A stretch of DNA of 64,000 bases from JBEIGE01 sp040382055 (GTDB lineage: Bacteria; Pseudomonadota; Gammaproteobacteria; Burkholderiales; Burkholderiaceae_C). The translations under genes were made by a program, and so were the position numbers. The DNA lies in assembly GCA_040382055.1 (NCBI GenBank), contig JBEIGE010000001.1, forward strand, positions 62,001 to 126,000, written 5' to 3'. The notes under the pieces are model-generated. The model saw nothing but the letters and a program-made list of their open reading frames with translations. It ran no database searches and was not told where the DNA came from. Position 1 is the stretch's first letter; every line of letters begins with the position of its first letter. Positions 50,308-58,915 of this stretch are shown here, piece by piece.

Positions 50308-50721
50308 TCAGTGGTTGCTGACCCAGTTTTCAACACGCAGCCCGGCGTAGTTCACAAAGTCCGCTTCGTTGTTGGTGACCAGTGTCACCCCTAAAGCGAC
50401 CGCGTGGGAGGCGATGAGTTTGTCCAGGGCATCGCGGTTGCGATCTTTGTAGGCTGCGCGGATCGGGCCATAGGCCTTGGCTGCTTGCGCATCAAAGGGA
50501 GCAACCATGATGTCGTCGAGCAAGCTCTCTAGTGCCGACCGGTTAGTGTCCTGTACCGCAGGGCTTGTGCACGCGATACCAAATTCAAGTTCGGCCAGAG
50601 TCACTGCAGAAATGACAACGTCGCCCACAAAGCATGCCGCAAAGCGCTCGCGCACCTCGGGGGGCTGGTGCTTCATGAGGTAGATGCAGATATTGGTGTC
50701 GAGCATGTACTTCGGATTCAT
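50308..50721 (-). CDS. vapC: VapC-type PIN-domain toxin
   Basis: A 137-residue PIN ribonuclease: MLDTNICIYLMKHQPPEVRERF gives the first Asp, AVTLAELEFGI the Glu, DALDKLIASHAVALGVTLVTNNEADFVNYAGL the later acidic residues. It overlaps vapB by four bases. VapC proteins of this MazE/VagC-partnered type often cleave initiator tRNA. The gene is intact. Confidence 0.93.
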   Translation of the reverse strand: MNPKYMLDTNICIYLMKHQPPEVRERFAACFVGDVVISAVTLAELEFGIACTSPAVQDTNRSALESLLDDIMVAPFDAQAAKAYGPIRAAYKDRNRDALDKLIASHAVALGVTLVTNNEADFVNYAGLRVENWVSNH

Positions 50722-50954
50722 AAAGCTTCGCGCTCGCCCTCAATGTTTTCGCCACGGCCCTGGGCCATGAAGTCTGGTGAAAACTTGGCGAGTTTGCCCA
50801 GCACATCGCCCATACGGCGCTGTGCCGGTCGAATGCGCAACTCGTCCCCCATTCGCTCGATGACCAGATCAACGTCCCACGTGCTGTAGGCAAGTTCGGC
50901 AGGTATGCGAACGGCTTGCGAGTTGCCGTTCTTGAAAAGTTTGGTCTTGGCCAT
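50718..50954 (-). CDS. vapB: VapB antitoxin (AbrB/SpoVT fold)
   Basis: About 78 residues from MAKTKLFKNGNSQAVRIPAELAY, the VagC/VapB swapped-hairpin DNA-binding domain, behind AAAGAGG; the longer open frame to 51014 would cover the operator. The tail GKLAKFSPDFMAQGRGENIE binds toxin. It is the first gene of an intact vapBC operon. Confidence 0.92.
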   Translation of the reverse strand: MAKTKLFKNGNSQAVRIPAELAYSTWDVDLVIERMGDELRIRPAQRRMGDVLGKLAKFSPDFMAQGRGENIEGEREAL

Positions 50955-50969
50955 GGCAAACCTCTTTCG

Positions 50970-50985
50970 GATGTACGCGTACATC
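50970..50985. promoter_or_regulatory. vapBC operator, perfect 16-base palindrome
   Basis: GATGTACGCGTACATC is a perfect palindrome 15 bases upstream of the vapB start. A half-site, GATGTACA, recurs at about 51016. It fits VapBC autorepression. Confidence 0.75.
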
Positions 50986-51257
50986 TTAACCTGAAAAGAA
51001 ATGAATGTGAACACATGGATGTACAGCGCATGGTGTTAGGGGTGACCCTAAAGCCTTGAGCATTGAGCCGCACCATGGCAGCTAAGTTGTAGGGCCTGCT
51101 GTGAAGCCCTGGTGAAGAATCACACCACCGACTTCAGAAAGAACTCACCAGAAAGACCTCACGTTTGCGCGACGCTGTGAAACTCTCGACCAGCTTAATG
51201 AAACCCCCCGGGACTTGGGGTAATTCAGTCTGGATCCGCTTGATTGCGTTAGACTCA
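50986..51257. other. Intergenic region between vapBC and the LacI-type gene
   Basis: No gene is supported in these 272 bases, which hold the divergent promoters of vapB and the LacI-type regulator. No further repeat was seen beyond the VapB half-site. Confidence 0.5.
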
Positions 51258-51273
51258 ATGGTACCGGTATCAT
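51258..51273. promoter_or_regulatory. LacI-type operator 1
   Basis: ATGGTACCGGTATCAT is a near-perfect palindrome centred on CCGG. The identical 16 bases recur at 52353-52368. This copy lies 16 bases before the GTG of the regulator gene, so autoregulation is likely. Confidence 0.8.
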
Positions 51274-51289
51274 TTTAGAGAAAATACGT

Positions 51290-52312
51290 GTGATTGAACA
51301 GCCAAAAAAATCTCGACGTAGCAGTGGCGCTGTGACCTTGCGCGAGGTCGCAAAGCTGGCGGGTGTTTCACCGATTACAGCGTCGCGGGCGTTAAACAAA
51401 CCCGACCAGGTTTCGCCAGCAGTGCAGCAGAAGGTGCTTGATGCGGTTGGGCGCACGGGCTATGTGCCGAATCGTGTTGCCGGGGGGCTGGCTTCGTCCA
51501 GAAGCCGTCTTATCGCGGCGATCGTGCCAAGCACGGTCATGTCGGTGTTCATGCAAACCATCGAGACACTGAACGCTTCCCTGTTCGACGCGGGATACCA
51601 ATTGATGTTGGGCCAGTCCGGGTATTCTGAAGCGCGTGAAGAGCAGCTTCTCGAAGCCGTCATTGGTAGACGGCCAGACGGCATATTTCTGACCGGCGTC
51701 ATGCACTCCAAAAATGGGCGAATCAAGCTTTTGGCCTCCGGGATTCCGGTCGTTGAGACATGGGACCTCAGCCCGAACCCCATTGATATGGTGGTTGGCT
51801 TCTCGCATACGGATATTGGCAGGGAAGTCGCGGATTATTTGCTTGCCAAAGGGCGTCGGCGATTTGCCGTTGTTCGTGCTGACGATGAGCGCGCAGGTCG
51901 GCGTACGGCCGCATTCTGTGCAAGGGTGGAGCAAAGCGGGGGACGCCCTGTGGATGTGATCAATGTGGGTTCGTCCCGCAGCATCAAAAGTGGTCGGGAG
52001 GCGTTGGTTCAGCTGTTGCAGCAGTCGGCAGACGTGGACGCCATCTTTTGTAGCTCAGACTTGCTAGCCACGGGCGTGGTGACAGAGGCGCGCATCATGG
52101 GTATTTCCATCCCTGACCAGATTGCAGTGATGGGCTTTGGGGCTACGTCAGTGCTTTCGGACCTCACCCCTGCATTGAGCACCGTGCGCATCAATGCTGC
52201 CGACATTGGCACACGCGCTGCTCAATGCCTGATTGAGCGGGCCGAGGGTCGCGAAGTGCTGGACCGAATCGTTGATGTTGGCTTCTCCATCGAGGAGCGG
52301 GAAACCACCTGA
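51290..52312 (+). CDS. LacI family regulator of the glucarate module
   Basis: A 340-residue repressor with a GTG start. The N-terminal helix-turn-helix is VTLREVAKLAGVSPITASRALNKP with hinge helix YVPNRVAGGLASSRS. The periplasmic-binding-like effector domain (SRLIAAIVPSTVMSVFMQTIE onward) is of the GntR/gluconate-type LacI group. The two identical operators, one before itself and one before the downstream binding-protein gene, define its local targets. A sugar acid is the likely effector, inferred from the linked gudD. Confidence 0.9.
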   Translation: MIEQPKKSRRSSGAVTLREVAKLAGVSPITASRALNKPDQVSPAVQQKVLDAVGRTGYVPNRVAGGLASSRSRLIAAIVPSTVMSVFMQTIETLNASLFDAGYQLMLGQSGYSEAREEQLLEAVIGRRPDGIFLTGVMHSKNGRIKLLASGIPVVETWDLSPNPIDMVVGFSHTDIGREVADYLLAKGRRRFAVVRADDERAGRRTAAFCARVEQSGGRPVDVINVGSSRSIKSGREALVQLLQQSADVDAIFCSSDLLATGVVTEARIMGISIPDQIAVMGFGATSVLSDLTPALSTVRINAADIGTRAAQCLIERAEGREVLDRIVDVGFSIEERETT

Positions 52313-52352
52313 CCAAGGGAAAACCCTCAATTTAGCGCCTTGTTTGTTGATC

Positions 52353-52368
52353 ATGGTACCGGTATCAT
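52353..52368. promoter_or_regulatory. LacI-type operator 2
   Basis: An exact repeat of the 51258-51273 operator, 53 bases upstream of the binding-protein gene that opens the glucarate operon. Confidence 0.8.
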
Positions 52369-52420
52369 TTGTCTGTTTGCGATGTGTACCACCACCTAAT
52401 TTCAACGAGGAGGATTTGAA

Positions 52421-53374
52421 ATGCTAAAGCTGCTTTGCGCACTGACGATTTCGCTGGCCACAAGCTACGCGCTGGCCTGGCCAGACAGGCCGGTAACGCT
52501 GGTGGTTCCGTTTCCTCCTGGGGGATCAACGGATTTGATCGCCCGCACCCTGCAACCCAAATTGCAGGAAAAACTTGGCGGTACGTTTGTGGTTGAAAAC
52601 AGGGCCGGTGCAACGGGCACCATTGGCGCTGCGGGCGTTGCCAAGGCTGCGCCGGATGGCTACACGCTGTTGGTTGCCTCTCTTGGCCCCTACGTCATTG
52701 CCCCGCATCTGATCGCCAAAGTGCCCTATGACGCGCTGAAAGACTTTGACTACATCTCGGTGGCCGTGCAAGCCCCCAATGTGCTGGTTGTACCTGCCAG
52801 GTCCGCGCACAAATCGATTGCCGATGTCATTGCCTTCCTGAAAGCAAACCCGGAAAAGATGTCGTTTGCATCCTCAGGCAATGGAAGCAGCGACCATTTA
52901 ACCGCCGAACTGTTTTGGCAGCAAACCGGCACCTTGGGTGTTCACGTACCCTACAAGGGGGGTGGCCCGGTGATGACGGATTTGCTGGGGGCACAGGTTG
53001 ACTCGTCATTCATGAACATCAACACGGCCATGCCGCAAATCCTGGCAGGCAAGTTGCGCCCGCTGGTCATCACCAGTGCCAAACGCTCCCCGCTCCTGCC
53101 CAATGTTCCGACCATGGAGGAAAGCGGCATCAAGGAGGCCAACGTGCAGTCGTGGCAAGCGGTGGCGGCCCCGCGAGGCCTGCCGGCCGACATCAAGCTG
53201 AAGTTGCACGCGGCAATTGCGTCGGCATTGAACGACCCGCAGGTCAAACCCAGGCTGTTGGATTTGGGTTTTGAGATTGTTGGCAGCACACCGGAGCAAT
53301 TCACGGCTTTTCAGGCCTCGGAGTTTGCGCGTTGGAAGAAGTTGATCGAAGTGCGCAAGATCACCGCTGACTAG
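52421..53374 (+). CDS. Tripartite tricarboxylate transporter (Bug-type) solute-binding protein
   Basis: A 317-residue periplasmic protein. The signal peptide MLKLLCALTISLATSYALA is followed by WPDRPVTLVVPFPPGGSTDLIAR, the start typical of Bug proteins, and GNGSSDHLTAELFWQQTG. Bug proteins bind carboxylic acids. The TctA/TctB membrane partners are not adjacent, as is common for orphan Bug genes. Position suggests glucarate or a related aldarate as ligand; this is inference. AGGAGGA precedes the ATG. Confidence 0.92.
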   Translation: MLKLLCALTISLATSYALAWPDRPVTLVVPFPPGGSTDLIARTLQPKLQEKLGGTFVVENRAGATGTIGAAGVAKAAPDGYTLLVASLGPYVIAPHLIAKVPYDALKDFDYISVAVQAPNVLVVPARSAHKSIADVIAFLKANPEKMSFASSGNGSSDHLTAELFWQQTGTLGVHVPYKGGGPVMTDLLGAQVDSSFMNINTAMPQILAGKLRPLVITSAKRSPLLPNVPTMEESGIKEANVQSWQAVAAPRGLPADIKLKLHAAIASALNDPQVKPRLLDLGFEIVGSTPEQFTAFQASEFARWKKLIEVRKITAD

Positions 53375-53393
53375 CCCTTATGTATTGCGCATC

Positions 53394-54728
53394 ATGAAGG
53401 TATCTGACTCACCGGTTATCACCTCGCTGCGGGCGATTCCGGTCGCCGGCCGTGACAGCATGTTGATGAATCTGTCTGGCGCGCACGGACCGTTTTTTAC
53501 GCGCAATTTGTTGGTGCTTGGCGACAGTGCAGGCAGAACCGGTGTAGGCGAGGTACCCGGTGGTGAAAAGATCCTGGCAACACTGAGGGATTGCGCACAA
53601 CTGCTTGTGGGCAAGGGCCTGGGCGATGTTCAGGCGATTCTCAACACCATGCGCACGCGCTTTGCAGACCGGGACTCTGGTGGGCGCGGCTTGCAAACCT
53701 TTGACCTGAGAACAACCATCCATGCGCTCACAGCGGTTGAATCGGCCATGCTGGACCTCTTGGGGCAACACTTGAATGTTCCTGTTGCTGCCCTGCTGGG
53801 GGAAGGACAACAGCGAAGCTCGGTGGAAATGCTCGGATACCTTTTCTACATTGGGGACAAAGCCCGGACGGATCTGCCCTACCGCAGCGAGATGGAAGAC
53901 GACGACGCATGGTTGCGCCTGCGTAACGAAAAGGCCATGACCACCCAGAGTGTGGTGAGGCTGGCCGAGGCGGCGCAGGCACGTTACGGCTTTAACGACT
54001 TCAAACTCAAAGGGGGCGTGCTGCCGGGGGAGTCTGAAATTGAGGCCGTTGAAGCGCTGCATGCGCGTTTTCCAAAAGCCCGCGTCACACTGGACCCCAA
54101 CGGGGGGTGGTTGCTCAAAGATGCGGTACGCCTGATGCGCGATATGCGAGGGGTACTTGCCTATGCCGAGGACCCCTGCGGTGCAGAAGATGGGTTCAGT
54201 GGGCGCGAGGTGATGGCCGAATTCCGCCGCGAGACGGGCTTGCCAACTGCAACCAATATGGTGGCGACCGACTGGCGACAAATGGTTCATTCCCTGGCGC
54301 TTCAAAGTGTTGACATACCGCTTGCAGACCCGCACTTTTGGACGATGGCCGGATCTGTGCGTGTTGCGCAAACATGTCGGGATTGGGGCCTGACCTGGGG
54401 CTCGCACTCCAACAATCACTTTGACGTTTCTCTCGCCATGTTTACCCACGTGGCCGCAGCGGCCCCGGGAAAGGTGACCGCCATAGACACGCACTGGATC
54501 TGGCAGGACGGACAAGGCCTGACCCAGGAGCCGTTGCACATTGTGGGCGGCAGGGTGCAGGTGCCTGAACAACCCGGACTGGGTGTAGCGCTGGACATGG
54601 CCAAGGTAGAAGCTGCGCATCAGCTGTACCTGCAGCACGGATTGGGTGCCCGTGACGATGCCGTGGCCATGCAGTACCTTGTTCCGGGTTGGACATTTGA
54701 TCCCAAGCGTCCCTGTATGGTGCGTTGA
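53394..54728 (+). CDS. gudD: Glucarate dehydratase
   Basis: A 444-residue enolase-superfamily enzyme very close to E. coli GudD: IPVAGRDSMLMNLSGAHGPFFTRN near the start, GGRGLQTFDLRTTIHALTAVE, the catalytic-lysine segment FNDFKLKGGVLPGE, the metal site RVTLDPNGGWLL then AYAEDPCGAEDGFSGREVMAEF, the His region WGSHSNNHFDVSLAMFTH and the end PGWTFDPKRPCMVR. It dehydrates D-glucarate to 5-keto-4-deoxyglucarate. The start ATG at 53394 gives the family N-terminus; no strong ribosome site is seen. Confidence 0.96.
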   Translation: MKVSDSPVITSLRAIPVAGRDSMLMNLSGAHGPFFTRNLLVLGDSAGRTGVGEVPGGEKILATLRDCAQLLVGKGLGDVQAILNTMRTRFADRDSGGRGLQTFDLRTTIHALTAVESAMLDLLGQHLNVPVAALLGEGQQRSSVEMLGYLFYIGDKARTDLPYRSEMEDDDAWLRLRNEKAMTTQSVVRLAEAAQARYGFNDFKLKGGVLPGESEIEAVEALHARFPKARVTLDPNGGWLLKDAVRLMRDMRGVLAYAEDPCGAEDGFSGREVMAEFRRETGLPTATNMVATDWRQMVHSLALQSVDIPLADPHFWTMAGSVRVAQTCRDWGLTWGSHSNNHFDVSLAMFTHVAAAAPGKVTAIDTHWIWQDGQGLTQEPLHIVGGRVQVPEQPGLGVALDMAKVEAAHQLYLQHGLGARDDAVAMQYLVPGWTFDPKRPCMVR

Positions 54729-54770
54729 CGACACGATTCAGGCCCTGACTTCATTACCAAGGAGATACCC

Positions 54771-55559
54771 ATGCGAGAGAATCATCTGAGAACGATCTGG
54801 AAAAACGGTGGTGCGGTCGTGAATGGCTGGCTGGCCATTGCCAACAGCTTTTCAGCAGAAACCATGGCCCACCAGGGATGGGACTCCCTGACCATCGATC
54901 TTCAGCATGGCGTGGTGGACTATCAGACCATGGTCACGATGTTGCAGGCCATCTCGACCACCAGCACTGTGCCCGTGGTGCGCGTTCCGTGGCTAGAACC
55001 TGGAATTCTGATGAAGACGCTGGATGCGGGTGCCTATGCGGTGATTTGCCCGATGGTCAACACCCGGGAAGATGCTCAAAAGCTGGTGGCTTACACCAAC
55101 TACGCACCCCAAGGAACCCGAAGTTTTGGCCCGGTCCGTGCATTGCTCTATGGCGGGGCGGATTACCCCAAGAAGGCGAATGAAACCATTGTCAGATTTG
55201 CAATGATCGAGACTGCGATGGCCTTGGACAATCTCGATGACATTCTCTCGGTGGAGGGGCTTGATGCCATCTATATAGGACCCTCAGACCTCTCGCTGGC
55301 TTTGGGATGCACCCCCACCTTCGACGATCTGGACCCTCCAGCGGCTGAGGCTGTCGAACACATCCTGGCACGGGCCAAGGCGCATGGCGTGGTTGCAGGC
55401 ATACACAACGGCACACCCGAGGCAGCGCTCAAACGCATTGCCAAAGGATTCCAGTTTGTTACGGTCAGTTCAGATGCGCGACTGATCGCGGCGGGCGCTC
55501 AGCAAGTCATGGCCAAGATGAAAGCCGCCAAGGAAAAAGCCTCGTCGGGTTCGTATTAA
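54771..55559 (+). CDS. HpcH/HpaI family aldolase
   Basis: A 262-residue class II aldolase. It has TIDLQHGVVDYQTM (the usual active-site His), VVRVPWLEPGILMKTLDAGA, the metal ligands in RFAMIETAMALDN and IYIGPSDLSLALG. GarL, of this family, cleaves 5-keto-4-deoxyglucarate, the GudD product, to pyruvate and tartronate semialdehyde; the position 42 bases after gudD makes this the likely reaction. Sequence distance from GarL leaves related 2-keto acids possible. Confidence 0.88.
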   Translation: MRENHLRTIWKNGGAVVNGWLAIANSFSAETMAHQGWDSLTIDLQHGVVDYQTMVTMLQAISTTSTVPVVRVPWLEPGILMKTLDAGAYAVICPMVNTREDAQKLVAYTNYAPQGTRSFGPVRALLYGGADYPKKANETIVRFAMIETAMALDNLDDILSVEGLDAIYIGPSDLSLALGCTPTFDDLDPPAAEAVEHILARAKAHGVVAGIHNGTPEAALKRIAKGFQFVTVSSDARLIAAGAQQVMAKMKAAKEKASSGSY

Positions 55560-55582
55560 ACGCACCGGTGTGCTACGCCTAA

Positions 55583-55616
55583 GCTACTTTGCTGCTTTGC
55601 TACTTTGCTGCCTTGC
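55583..55616. repeat. Short tandem repeat after the aldolase gene
   Basis: A 16-base unit, GCTACTTTGCTGCTTT, occurs twice with two changes. It lies between the convergent aldolase and cupredoxin genes. No function is apparent. Confidence 0.6.
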
Positions 55617-55630
55617 TTGTGGCGCAGGGC

Positions 55631-56620
55631 TTAATGCTTGTGCGAACCGTGGTCGTGCGCGCCACCGGTAGTTGGTGAGGCCTTGGCTTTACTTGTATTG
55701 GCCGGTGGGGTCGAGCTGCCTGGCAGCAGGGTTCCTGCCGGCAGAACCTTGACGATGCCGCGCATGCCAGCTTCAAAATGTCCCGCCACCAGGCAAGCCA
55801 TTTGCAGTTCGCCCGCCTGGGCAAAGGTCACGACCAGTTCGCCGCTTTGACCGGGCGCTACGCTGATGGCTGCAGCAGCGCCGTGGCCATGATCAGCCGT
55901 GTGGCCGCCGTTCTTTTTCATGTCAGCCGCATGTTCGCTGATGCTTTGTGGCGTGCCCATCACCAGTTCATGCTCGGCTTGGCCATCGTTGTAGACCACC
56001 AGACGGATGGTTTCGCCAACCACGGCCTCAAAGCTGGACGGCGTAAAGCGCATGGCGTCATTCATGCGCACTTCGAGCACGCGGCTGACTACGCTGCCCA
56101 CTACCGGACTGGCGGTGCTGTGGCCAGCATCACCATGGTCATGGGCTTGACCCGCCCACTGGGGGTTGAGCAGCAGCCACTGATATGCACCCCAACTGAA
56201 CGCACCCACAGCCACGCCCAGTGCCAGTGCATAGATGGCGATTGCGCGGGAGATGCGGATCGACTCATGCAAGAGCAAGGCCAGCACAGAGAGCACAAAG
56301 CCCAGCGGCACCACCCAGGCGCTGCGACCGGGGGAGTCGGGGAAATGCGCAAGCCCGCCGGTAAAAAAGCCCAGCCCGATAGACAGCAGCGTGCCCCAAA
56401 CCAGCGCGCGTGCAAATTCTGCGCCCTCTTTGCGCGGGCTGTTGCCCATGCGGTGCTCCATCCACACACCCAGCACAAACAGCAGCACACCCGTGGCCGC
56501 GGTCCACAACGAACGCTCCCCACTGAAAAACCCATGGTTGACAGCGCCAGAGATGAAGCTGATGCCGGAATACTTGAGCAGCATTGCGGCGTGGTGTTGC
56601 TGAAACGAAATGGCGGTCAT
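55631..56620 (-). CDS. Membrane protein with C-terminal cupredoxin domain
   Basis: A 329-residue protein. Four hydrophobic helices fill residues about 15-150. A periplasmic cupredoxin-like domain follows (RFTPSSFEAVVGETIRLVVYNDGQAEHELVMG), ending MACLVAGHFEAGMRGIVKV. The His (AEHE), Cys, His and Met match a type 1 copper site. His-rich segments (AHDHGDAGHS, ADHGHG, AHDHGSHKH) add metal-binding capacity. The role is probably copper handling or periplasmic electron transfer. The start could also be MLLKYSGISF at 56584. Confidence 0.78.
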   Translation of the reverse strand: MTAISFQQHHAAMLLKYSGISFISGAVNHGFFSGERSLWTAATGVLLFVLGVWMEHRMGNSPRKEGAEFARALVWGTLLSIGLGFFTGGLAHFPDSPGRSAWVVPLGFVLSVLALLLHESIRISRAIAIYALALGVAVGAFSWGAYQWLLLNPQWAGQAHDHGDAGHSTASPVVGSVVSRVLEVRMNDAMRFTPSSFEAVVGETIRLVVYNDGQAEHELVMGTPQSISEHAADMKKNGGHTADHGHGAAAAISVAPGQSGELVVTFAQAGELQMACLVAGHFEAGMRGIVKVLPAGTLLPGSSTPPANTSKAKASPTTGGAHDHGSHKH

Positions 56621-56843
56621 GGTGTGTTGGGCTGCATGGATTGAAGATTTGAATCTGGATGAAATTCAGCCAAATTCAAGCAAGTATGGCAGCGAAAAAA
56701 TGCCCTGGACGGTCATGGCATTACCGATTGGGCGAGCAGTTGCCAGGGTTAGCGCCTTGCGCGTGGACCGCTCTCAGGTGGCTTGATCACCTGTTTGATT
56801 CCCTATCTGATCCCCTGCTTGATCCCGAGTTAGCAGCGGTACA

Positions 56844-57191
56844 TCAGGAGCTGAGCCCCTGACGGCTTTCCAACAGGCACACCTGCTCCTGCAGAAATTC
56901 TATTTTTTGCAGTAACCCCAGTACGAGGGCCACTGAGAAGGTGTCCAGGTCGTAGTCCTGCTTGAGCTGCACCGCCTTGCACAGCGGCACGATCAGTTTG
57001 GCACTGAAAACCTGTTCTTGCCGGTCTTGCGATAGGGCCGGAAGTGCACCGTAACCAATCAAATCGTTGAGCTCGTCCTCACAGAGCCGACTTGCGCGTA
57101 GCAGCTCGGCCACGGTGACGGTTTCCTGGTGGTCCAGCCACGTCAGCTTGGCGGCAAGGTTGCCGGAAAGATCATCAGCCTGATTGAGCAT
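56844..57191 (-). CDS. CbpM-like chaperone modulator
   Basis: About 115 residues from MLNQADDLSGNLAAKLTWLDHQ behind AAGGGAG. The MerR-like part TVAELLRASRLCEDELNDLIGYGALPA and helical FSVALVLGLLQKIEFLQEQVCLLE match CbpM, which inhibits the DnaJ homologue CbpA. No cbpA gene lies next to it in the window, so the assignment is by sequence pattern only. Confidence 0.65.
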   Translation of the reverse strand: MLNQADDLSGNLAAKLTWLDHQETVTVAELLRASRLCEDELNDLIGYGALPALSQDRQEQVFSAKLIVPLCKAVQLKQDYDLDTFSVALVLGLLQKIEFLQEQVCLLESRQGLSS

Positions 57192-57442
57192 TCGGGACTC
57201 CCTTCGTAGCGACTGGCCGCCTGTGAGTTGCAAGTCAGAAGTGTTTCACGCCAGGGCGTCAAGCATCTGTGCGCTGGCGTACGACCACCACCCGCTAGCC
57301 ATGTTTAACGAGCCCTTTTTTCATGGGGTGATGGAACAGCCATTTTTCTTGTCATGGAATAGCGCAAAATACAGGTTATCTGCACTTGCAAGCCCCAAAC
57401 TTTGAATCTCATGCCATTTGTGACCCTGTTTTTCGCGCCTTC

Positions 57443-58894
57443 ATGATGATCCAGCCACGCCAACGTCAAGCCACCTACCTGAGTACCGCTGTGCGCAGTG
57501 CAAGCGCAGCCTGTGTGCTGTTGCTCACCGCCTGCGGCAGTTTGATGCCGCCAACCCAGGTGCCGCTGGTGGTTGCCCCGCAATGGCAGGCACCCCTGGC
57601 GCATGAGGGCAGTACCGGCTCTTTGGTGAACTGGTGGCAACGCCAGGGCGACGCGCTCCTGGTAGAGCTGATCGGCGCGGCCCAAGAGGTCAATCCAAAC
57701 GTGTCGCTGGCCTTGTCCCGCATTGAAGCTGCGCGCGCCCAGCAGGTCGCCGCCAATGCCGCGCTGCTGCCCAGCCTGACGGCGCAGACCGGTGTCAGCC
57801 GGGGTGTATTTCTGCCCGGCACCAACCAGACCACCCGCACACAAACCGGTGTGCAGGCCTCGTGGGAGATTGATGTGTTCGGTGCCAACCGGGCGCTGGG
57901 CAGTGCTGCTCGCGCCCGTCTTGAGGGCAGCCAGGCCCAGTGGCATGACGCCCGGGTGTCGGTGGCGGCCGAGGTGGCCAACCTTTACTACAGCCTGTCG
58001 AGTTGCAACCGTCAGTTGGCACTGACACGGCAAGACCTGGCCTCGCGACAGGAAACCACACGCCTGACTGAGATCAGTGCACTCGCGGGGTTTTTGGCGT
58101 CTTCCGTGACGGCCATGGCCCGGGCAAGTGCCGCGGAAAGCAGCAGCCGGCTCACCCAGCAGGCGGCCCAGTGTGATCTTTACCTCAAGGGCCTGGTGGC
58201 CTTAAGCGCCATTGCCGAGCCAGACCTGAAGAAAAAACTTGGTTCAGCCCTTACGCAGCCTATTACCGCAGCTCCTGTTTCCATAGCGTCCTTGCCTGTC
58301 CAGGTTGTTTCCCAGAGGCCGGATGTGTTCATCGCCGAGCGCGAGGTGGTGGCCGCCAGTGCCGAAATAGGCAATGCCAAGGCGCGCAGACTGCCGCGGC
58401 TGAGTCTGGATGGCTCGATTGCCGCTGTGCGTCTGGCCAACGACGGCATCAGCAATGATTTCACCACCTGGTCATTTGGTCCGCTGGCCCTGAGCCTGCC
58501 GGTATTTGATGCCGGTACGCGTGCCGCAGCCGTGAAGTCGGCCCAGGCGGGTTACCAGAATGCGGTGGTGAGCTACCAAAGCAAGGTGCGACAAGCCGTG
58601 CGTGAGGTGGAAGAAGCCCTGGTCAGCCTGAACAGCACCTCGGCGCGGGCGGGTGATGCGCTGCTGGCTTCCAGGGGGTATGCAGAGTCGCTGGCCAGCG
58701 TGCAATCGCGCTTTGGCCAGGGGCTGGCCAGCCTGTTGGAGCTGGAAGATGCCAGGCGCAGTGCGCTGGCTTCTGACAGCGCCTTGATCAACCTGCAACT
58801 TGAGCGCAACCTGGCATGGGTGGCGCTGTACCGCGCGGCAGGCGGTGGCTTTGACCCCTCGGCAGCGCCTGTTGCCGCAAATCAATCACCTTAA
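57443..58894 (+). CDS. NodT-type outer-membrane efflux lipoprotein
   Basis: About 483 residues from MMIQPRQRQATYL; the open frame to 57386 (TTG) is less likely. The signal ends in a lipobox (LLLTACGSL). The two OEP repeats are visible (PNVSLALSRIEAARAQQVAANAALLPSL; SKVRQAVREVEEALVSLNS), with WEIDVFG and GPLALSLPVFDAGTRAA. It forms the TolC-like channel of the following RND pump, 21 bases upstream. Confidence 0.9.
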   Translation: MMIQPRQRQATYLSTAVRSASAACVLLLTACGSLMPPTQVPLVVAPQWQAPLAHEGSTGSLVNWWQRQGDALLVELIGAAQEVNPNVSLALSRIEAARAQQVAANAALLPSLTAQTGVSRGVFLPGTNQTTRTQTGVQASWEIDVFGANRALGSAARARLEGSQAQWHDARVSVAAEVANLYYSLSSCNRQLALTRQDLASRQETTRLTEISALAGFLASSVTAMARASAAESSSRLTQQAAQCDLYLKGLVALSAIAEPDLKKKLGSALTQPITAAPVSIASLPVQVVSQRPDVFIAEREVVAASAEIGNAKARRLPRLSLDGSIAAVRLANDGISNDFTTWSFGPLALSLPVFDAGTRAAAVKSAQAGYQNAVVSYQSKVRQAVREVEEALVSLNSTSARAGDALLASRGYAESLASVQSRFGQGLASLLELEDARRSALASDSALINLQLERNLAWVALYRAAGGGFDPSAAPVAANQSP

Positions 58895-58915
58895 TTTCAC
58901 ATTCAGTCAGGAATC

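Noticed and set aside
53409..54734. A 441-codon minus-strand open frame over gudD
   Set aside because: GudD is unmistakable on the other strand; this is a frame shadow in GC-rich coding sequence.
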